Of a stretch of 64,000 nucleotides of DNA, positions 61,460 through 64,000 are shown in pieces. The stretch covers positions 19,210 through 83,209 of the forward strand of contig SGPL01000081.1 in assembly GCA_004802705.1 (NCBI GenBank). The letters are read 5' to 3'. This stretch comes from Bondarzewia mesenterica. Taxonomy: Eukaryota; Basidiomycota; Agaricomycetes; Russulales; Bondarzewiaceae. Below the pieces are notes generated by a model, which was not told the DNA's origin, made no database searches, and was given only the letters and a program-made list of their open reading frames with translations. Made by a program: the position numbers and the translations under genes. Numbering within the stretch: the stretch's first letter is position 1; each line of letters opens with the position of its first letter.

Positions 61460-61980
61460 TCTCCCAGCCCACTGTTTTGACGTACAGGGCTTCGCGCTCA
61501 CCCACCCCGTTCCCAATCCCATCATTCCGACATGACCGGCCTTGCGTTCGTCCATCTTATCTCCAGCCCCGTTGTTTCGACTCAACGAGGTTTCGCACCC
61601 TTTCATCCCATCCCTAGTCCTATCTTTTCGACACAACGGGGTTTGCGCATGTCCATACTATCGCCAATTCCACCGTCTAGACAAAGCTGGGCTTCGCGCT
61701 TGCTCACCTCCACCCCATCCTTTTGTTTTGACATGTTGGGGGCCCTCACCGCTCCCAACTCCATTTCTAGATGTCGGGTCTCATACTGGTCTATGCCATC
61801 CCTACTCCAGCCTTTCGACATGGCAGGATTTGGCTCGCCCACTCCATCCCCAACCCGTCATTTCGACATGACGAGACTTCACGGTTGCTGAGCACGTCCC
61901 CAACCCCGCCGTTTTTGACAGGGCGATGCTTCGCGCTCGCCCACTTCTTTCCAAGCCCCTCTGTGTTGAAATGAGACTCG
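61460..61980 (+). repeat. Degenerate minisatellite, about 50-bp period
   Basis: About eleven diverged head-to-tail units. Each has an anchor resembling TTTCGACATGACGGGGCTTC (near 61475, 61524, 61576, 61626, 61675, 61727, 61767, 61814, 61861, 61912, 61963), followed by GCTCGCCCA and CCATCCCCAACCCC-like segments. The tract is C-rich on the plus strand. Open frames across it are a by-product of the repeat. Confidence 0.8.
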
Positions 61981-62472
61981 GTCATGTTGCTCAAGGTTGG
62001 CCTCCTCGCAACGTTTACCAATACCGATGGGCCGGATACGATCCGCACAGCTGTCGGGATGCAAGTGCGCACATGTGCCAGCCAGTGACGGTCCCGTACT
62101 CGAACGCTGCTGTTGCAGGCACCTTTGGATGTCCGTTATGGAAGGACAAGAAGACTGGACGCTTGCAGAATAGTAAGTAGATCTATGTTTTATCACTCTT
62201 GCACTTCTCATGCATCAACTCTACTTTAGCCTGGCCAAGCATTCCTGGACCATGGCATATATGGTCGATGTAGAGGACATCTACATTGGACAACTCGCAG
62301 GAGCGATGCAAGGTTAGGCAGCCTTGTAACACCCGCAGTTTTTTTCTTCCGCTGATCTGATCGTGTCGACGATGGTAGCTCTCCACGATGGCACGACGAT
62401 TATGGTGGATCACTTCCATTGTGCGAACTCGCCTGAGCACTGAATCAATTCGGCCCCCATTTCCAGTCGACT

Positions 62473-62958
62473 TTGGAAGCCAAGCGGCACTTGCAATTGC
62501 AGCGTCGGGAAGTGTCCTCATGTGAGGCCAGCACGCCATGGGAGCGAGGCATGATCTCTTACTGGGATGTGGAGGATCATTTGCTTTTGGTGCATCCATC
62601 CCTGGTAGTGAATTATTCCGACGTGGATCTGCTGCAATATTTTGGCAAATCGGAGGATAAGCTCGCGGCGGAGACCCCGCTCAGTCCCACTGAGCAGGAG
62701 ATGTTTCAAACGCTTTGTGATGTTTCGGATTGGGAATGCTCTCTGACGACCGCCATCGCTGTGAATGTCGACCTCGAACTGCTCTCAGAGGACGATGGAG
62801 GAGGGATCAGAGTGGACAAGCCAGTGGAGATGGTCATCCATCGGCGATCCTGCTCACGCGATCGACCTTTGCGAAGGTCAAAGAGAGTGGCGAACGCCAT
62901 GGCCACTCAGTCGCGGATGCGTTCAAGCAAACGGGGTTCGAGAAGCTCTCTGTCTTGA
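62473..62958 (+). CDS. Hypothetical protein, weak candidate
   Basis: An open frame of about 160 codons containing HLLLVHPSLVVNYSDVDLLQ, YFGKSEDKLAAETPLSPTEQ and AIAVNVDLELLSEDDGGGI, ending in a basic Arg/Ser-rich stretch. The composition of the first 110 codons looks protein-like, but I recognise no family. It could be the remnant of a larger gene; the upstream region 61980-62470 has short frames (VYQYRWAGYDPHSCRD) that might belong to the same decayed gene. Confidence 0.3.
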   Translation: MEAKRHLQLQRREVSSCEASTPWERGMISYWDVEDHLLLVHPSLVVNYSDVDLLQYFGKSEDKLAAETPLSPTEQEMFQTLCDVSDWECSLTTAIAVNVDLELLSEDDGGGIRVDKPVEMVIHRRSCSRDRPLRRSKRVANAMATQSRMRSSKRGSRSSLS

Positions 62959-64000
62959 TTGTTGCATCTATTTTGTCGCTCACGCACATGCACGCACCAT
63001 TGCCCCCACTTTTTTTTGTTTCAATATGCCAAGACGGCATCTAATTATTTTGCACTGCTTCTCCCATGTCTCTTATCTTCTGCAAGCAGACGTCGCGTCC
63101 TTTTTAGAGTTGTATCATTTACTTCCATCATCATCCTTATCGCTGCTTGCCTGCTTGCTTTTGCAGGCTGAGGACTTTCTTCATCGCCCTCTCCTTCACA
63201 GAATTCGAGATCCAATCCATACTTACTGCACGCGCATCAGCGTTGCCTCTGCCGACGATGAACGATACCCATCGCTGTTGGCTTGAGTGAAGCGTTGATG
63301 AGATACGTTAGTTCGTACTATATTTTTATTCCCCACTCAGATGCTAGTGATTGCAGGTCGAGTGTATATGAAGTACAAGCCGTCAACAGCTGGATCAGGG
63401 TAGAAACGGGATTGATTGATCTAATCTACAGAGACGGTGAGCTCCTTCCCAGACATACTTTATGTTGACATGTTCTGACAGCTGGGGTATCCATTCTAGC
63501 ATCCTTGGGCATGCAGGTGCCATTTATTTTGCCTGCGTAGTAATCCATCATTCGAAGAAGTGGTGTTGACATTCCTCGGCGCTGCAGCATTATGGTAATG
63601 ACAAATTTTTCAAATATATTCACGTTCTATGTATGTCCAGTTCAGCTTCTTCAGGTATGCATCTAATCGATTGTTCCTACAGTTTGCTCTGGTGCAGTTC
63701 CCTTCCTTCTGACCTTCCCTATCCTCTCCCATGCATATCTGGTCTTCCTACAAAGTCATTTCGTCAGCCTTACTCATATATCCAGGGCATCTGCTGTGCC
63801 CGTTTTGCATTTTTTTTTTTCAATCTGCACAATNTACTAGTATAATGCACGTGACCCTAAACCATTTGCGACCCATCACTTGACTTGGAGCCAGGCGAGA
63901 ACTGTCATATGCTCCTGCAATTATCACCTGTTCAATTCATTCTCGGCAAAAGGTGCTAACTCTGGTCATCGATGTTCGACTTTCACACTTGAAATGGATA
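62959..64000. other. Right-end region without recognisable gene
   Basis: About 1 kb of short frames only, with T-rich stretches (63010-63020, 63810-63820). No motif recognised on either strand; it may hold a gene that continues to the right. Confidence 0.4.

Noticed and set aside
61387..61974. Pro/Ser-rich open frames on both strands
   Set aside because: They read through the degenerate minisatellite; periodic peptide content comes from the repeat, not from a gene.

Overview
The window is nuclear DNA of a basidiomycete fungus, most likely an Agaricomycete. Genes are dense and carry many short GT-AG introns of about 50-70 bases. Housekeeping genes are clearly fungal: the ubiquitin-L40 fusion, UTP14, a delta-9 desaturase with a fused cytochrome b5, MPP alpha and NAD-dependent formate dehydrogenase. 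The right third holds element types known from mushroom genomes (a Plavaka transposase and DUF6589 proteins). The sequence is draft quality, with an N gap at 21270-22179, another near 33925-34000, and scattered single Ns at 19.5-21, 26.5-27, 31-35.5 and 49-58 kb. Some of the reading-frame breaks reported here may therefore be base-call errors.

Left and centre (1-41.2 kb) are conserved single-copy genes in mixed orientation. In order they are: a partial Gfd2-like protein (-), ubiquitin-L40 (+), a basidiomycete membrane protein (-), UTP14 (+), an NRAMP metal transporter (-), an HNT1-type HIT protein (-), an interrupted CutC (+), OLE1 (+), an F-box protein (-), a RSC4-like double bromodomain protein (+), a PFA4-type palmitoyltransferase (-), an unknown possibly mitochondrial protein (+), a SAS4-like protein (-), NAF1 (-), mitochondrial EF-Ts (+), formate dehydrogenase (-), alkaline ceramidase (-), MPP alpha (+) and a BRCA2/Brh2 homolog (-). 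Several are divergent pairs with 130-300 bp between start codons (HNT1/cutC, NAF1/TSF1, ceramidase/MAS2). They cover ribosome biogenesis (UTP14, NAF1, L40), mitochondrial import and translation (MAS2, TSF1), metal handling (NRAMP, CutC), lipid metabolism (OLE1, ceramidase), chromatin (RSC4, SAS4-like) and recombination (BRCA2).

From about 41.85 kb to the right end the window is a mobile-element cluster. The most interesting object is a 6.06-kb unit at 41850-47911. It is bounded by near-perfect 49-bp inverted repeats (47 of 49 identical) and carries exactly two genes facing each other: a RecQ-like DEAH helicase and a DUF6589 protein. A second, clearly different DUF6589 plus helicase pair follows at 49.1-55.8 kb in divergent order. 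This recurring pairing, with inverted repeats around the first copy, suggests a two-gene DNA transposon family (inference). Copy 1 shows several frame breaks; copy 2 is open but N-rich.

Right of that are a 50-bp near-palindrome, a Plavaka transposase (-) with a divergent Lys/Glu-rich accessory ORF (+), a degenerate minisatellite of about 50-bp period (61.46-61.98 kb), and about 2 kb without a recognisable gene.
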